Made by a program: the position numbers and the translations under genes. 64,000 nucleotides of DNA, from NCBI RefSeq assembly GCF_042685085.1, contig NZ_JBHUMM010000002.1, positions 186,001 through 250,000 on the forward strand, in the 5' to 3' direction. Of this stretch, positions 62,343 to 64,000 are shown piece by piece (the stretch's first letter is position 1; each line of letters begins with the position of its first letter). Below the pieces are notes generated by a model. It was not told the origin of the DNA, did not search any database, and was given only the letters and a program-made list of their open reading frames with translations. Source of the DNA: Marinicrinis sediminis (lineage in GTDB: Bacteria; Bacillota; Bacilli; Paenibacillales; KCTC-33676).

Positions 62343-62876
62343 ATGAAAGCCAAGCCGTACAGTCTGGACAGTGAGAAAGTAAAAGCGGAAACATTCCGAC
62401 TGCTGAAGGAAAGAGGCATAGACATCCGGGAGGTGGCGGAGCTGGTATTGTTTTTGCAGAAGGACTATTTCCCTGACCTGACGATGCAGGAATGTGAACA
62501 AAGTATTGAGCGTGTTCTCAACAAGCGCGAGGTGCAGAACGCCATTCTTACCGGTATTCAACTCGATATCCTGGCAGAGCAGAATGCGCTGATCCCTGCC
62601 CTGCAGGAAATGATTGAGCATGATGAAGGATTGTACGGAGTAGATGAAATTCTGGCGCTATCCATCGTCAACGTCTATGGCAGCATCGGCTTTACGAATT
62701 TTGGCTATATCGACAAGATGAAGCCCGGCATTCTGGTCAAGCTGAATGACAAGACGGATCAGCCGATTCATACCTTTCTGGATGACATCGTCGGTGCCAT
62801 TGCCGCAGCTGCCAGCAGCCGAATTGCACACCGCAAACAGGAAGAGCGGGAAACACAAACGACCGATGACATCTAG
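62343..62876 (+). CDS. Phosphatidylglycerophosphatase A-like protein (YutG type)
   Basis: A 177-aa protein of the PgpA/YutG family. After a helical N-terminus (KVKAETFRLLKERGIDIREVAELVLFLQKDY) come GIQLDILAEQNAL, GLYGVDEILALSIVNVYGSIGFTNFGYIDK and FLDDIVGAIAAAASSRIAHR, the order seen in Bacillus YutG. E. coli PgpA dephosphorylates phosphatidylglycerophosphate, but this shorter, soluble Gram-positive branch has not been clearly shown to do so. AAAGGACC precedes the ATG. The stop lies in the loop of its own terminator. Confidence 0.85.
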   Translation: MKAKPYSLDSEKVKAETFRLLKERGIDIREVAELVLFLQKDYFPDLTMQECEQSIERVLNKREVQNAILTGIQLDILAEQNALIPALQEMIEHDEGLYGVDEILALSIVNVYGSIGFTNFGYIDKMKPGILVKLNDKTDQPIHTFLDDIVGAIAAAASSRIAHRKQEERETQTTDDI

Positions 62877-62894
62877 GCTCGTCATCGGTCGTTT
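62857..62894. terminator. Terminator overlapping the YutG-like gene end
   Basis: AAACGACCGATGAC and GTCATCGGTCGTTT form a perfect 14-bp stem with a ten-base loop that contains the TAG stop (62874-62876). It serves the plus-strand gene and the convergent hydrolase gene. Confidence 0.9.
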
Positions 62895-62953
62895 TGGATT
62901 GGACATGCATCTTGCATCTCGATTGAAATGAAATCTCGATTGATCTTGTCTCT

Positions 62954-63934
62954 CTAGTTTGCTGCGCGATACCGGAGGAGACCGTCCGTCTCTTGCACCT
63001 GAAGCTGACCTTTTTTCGCCAGATAGACCAGATGCGCAATCATTTCCGACATCGCAAATCGCATCTGATGCACCGTCAGTCGATCTCCAAACGTTTGCTG
63101 GCAAATGTCATAGGCGGTAATATCAGATTCCACAGCCAATCGATGAATGTGTGCCAGTCTGACCTCATGGTGCTTGATCAGTTCCTGCGCTCTCGACTGA
63201 AAATGCTGGAACGGTTCCCGATGTCCGGGATACGCCTGAACGACTGACAAGGTGGCCATTTGCTCCAGGCTGGACAGATACGATTGCAAAGGATCGGGGT
63301 CCTGACCCGGCAAATAACTGATATTCGGAGAAATTCTGGGCAGCACCTGATCGCCACAGAAGATAACGCCTCGATCTGCATCATAAAAGCTGATATGTCC
63401 GCTGGCATGACCATGGGACTCGATCATTTCATAACATCGGCCCCCAAGAATAAAGGGAGCGTCCAGCTTGAAGAACTTTACCTCTGGATGAGGCACTGTC
63501 TTCATGATAAAACCCTGAATATGCTTGTGCATGTCTGGTTGCAAATCGTCAGGATAACCGTGCCGGGCGAACAACTTCGGAAGATCAGTGCTCACTGTCT
63601 CCTGCTCTCCCCACATGAACTGCGTCTGCTTCCATGCGGTCTCAGACATCCATACCTCAGCCCCGCTCTGTTGCTGCATCCACCCGCTCAGGCCATAATG
63701 GTCAGGATGGTGATGGGTGAGTACGATGCGCCGGATCTGTGTCATCCTGATGCCCAGCTCGGACAGCGTCTCTTGCCAGTGCTGGATATTTTGCTCTGTG
63801 TGCAGCCCTGGATCGACGAGCGTATACCCCTCTTCTTCCGGGAACAAGTAACTGTTCACCCACTGCAAGGGGAAATGAACGGGACTTTTAATTTGAATCC
63901 ATTCCCCATGACGGGTAATCGTATTCTTTGTCAA
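62954..63934 (-). CDS. Metallo-beta-lactamase-fold hydrolase
   Basis: A 326-aa MBL-fold protein of the glyoxalase II-like group. The metal site is TGHHHPDHYGLSGW-like: LTHHHPDHYG (HxHxDH), with H in ESHGHASGHISFY and D in VIFCGDQVLP as further ligands, and YPGHREPF closing the set. After about residue 235 comes a helical C-terminal domain common in related enzymes. Substrate unknown; thioester or lactone hydrolysis is the usual chemistry. TTG start at 63934 after AAGGGGTG. Bases 63935-64000 hold only its upstream region. Confidence 0.88.
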   Translation of the reverse strand: MTKNTITRHGEWIQIKSPVHFPLQWVNSYLFPEEEGYTLVDPGLHTEQNIQHWQETLSELGIRMTQIRRIVLTHHHPDHYGLSGWMQQQSGAEVWMSETAWKQTQFMWGEQETVSTDLPKLFARHGYPDDLQPDMHKHIQGFIMKTVPHPEVKFFKLDAPFILGGRCYEMIESHGHASGHISFYDADRGVIFCGDQVLPRISPNISYLPGQDPDPLQSYLSSLEQMATLSVVQAYPGHREPFQHFQSRAQELIKHHEVRLAHIHRLAVESDITAYDICQQTFGDRLTVHQMRFAMSEMIAHLVYLAKKGQLQVQETDGLLRYRAAN

Positions 63935-64000
63935 GATGGCGACACCCCTTGCTTTCCATACTCCTCTTGCTTTCTTTCCTTCCCTATCTTGGCCCCCACC

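Overview
This window looks like the chromosome of a spore-forming Gram-positive rod of the Paenibacillaceae (Paenibacillus or a close relative such as Brevibacillus; the sequence alone does not settle which). The reasons are the sporulation genes spoIVFA/spoIVFB, spoVID, lonB and gerM, the coproporphyrin-type heme genes hemY/hemH, a cobA-hemD fusion next to met8, an S-layer-anchored (SLH) amidase, AGGAGG-type ribosome sites with many TTG starts, and a gene order that follows Bacillus subtilis (tig-clpX-lonB-lonA-ysxC-hemAXC..BL-spoVID-valS-folC and gerM-rph-rdgB) with extra genes inserted. Nearly everything is on the minus strand. I see no insertion sequence, prophage, CRISPR array or rRNA.

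Layout. 1-1.8 kb: spoIVFB (cut by the window edge) and spoIVFA behind a near-perfect sigma-E promoter. 1.85-2.4 kb: a small plus-strand pair (YbjQ family plus a membrane protein). 2.5-9.4 kb: the cell-shape and division block DUF4321-maf-radC-mreBCD-minCD-rodA. 9.6-12.3 kb: a plus-strand SLH amidase convergent with a SPOR-domain membrane protein. 12.5-18.4 kb: valS-folC-murC behind a valine T-box. 18.5-23.1 kb: an accessory stretch with two small unknown genes, a serine-hydrolase lipoprotein and a secreted alpha-amylase with its own promoter and a catabolite-repression-like site. 23.2-25.4 kb: spoVID and a pseudouridine synthase.

25.4-37.2 kb holds a complete set of tetrapyrrole genes, hemA-hemX-met8-hemC-cobA/hemD-hemB-hemL, then a terminator, then hemE-hemH-hemY. 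This covers glutamyl-tRNA to coproheme precursors plus the siroheme branch. A Fur/PerR-like palindrome lies on the hemA promoter. Several short tandem repeats lie inside or between these genes. 37.4-42.8 kb: two unknown genes around speD, and an RND efflux pump. 42.9-53.5 kb: the protein-quality block tig-clpP-clpX, then ispG, an alpha/beta hydrolase, lonB, lonA and the GTPase engB. 53.7-56.3 kb: a YsoA-like protein, tRNA-Arg(TCT) and small unknown genes. 56.4-64 kb: an asparagine synthetase, the germination lipoprotein gerM, a copper-amine-oxidase-N-like secreted protein, rph, rdgB, a PgpA-like protein and a metallo-beta-lactamase-fold hydrolase.

The window is mainly core genome. I found no convincing new multi-gene system. 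The items most worth a second look are regulatory (sigma-E site, hemA operator, amylase control) and structural (repeat arrays in the heme cluster), along with a handful of small unknown genes.
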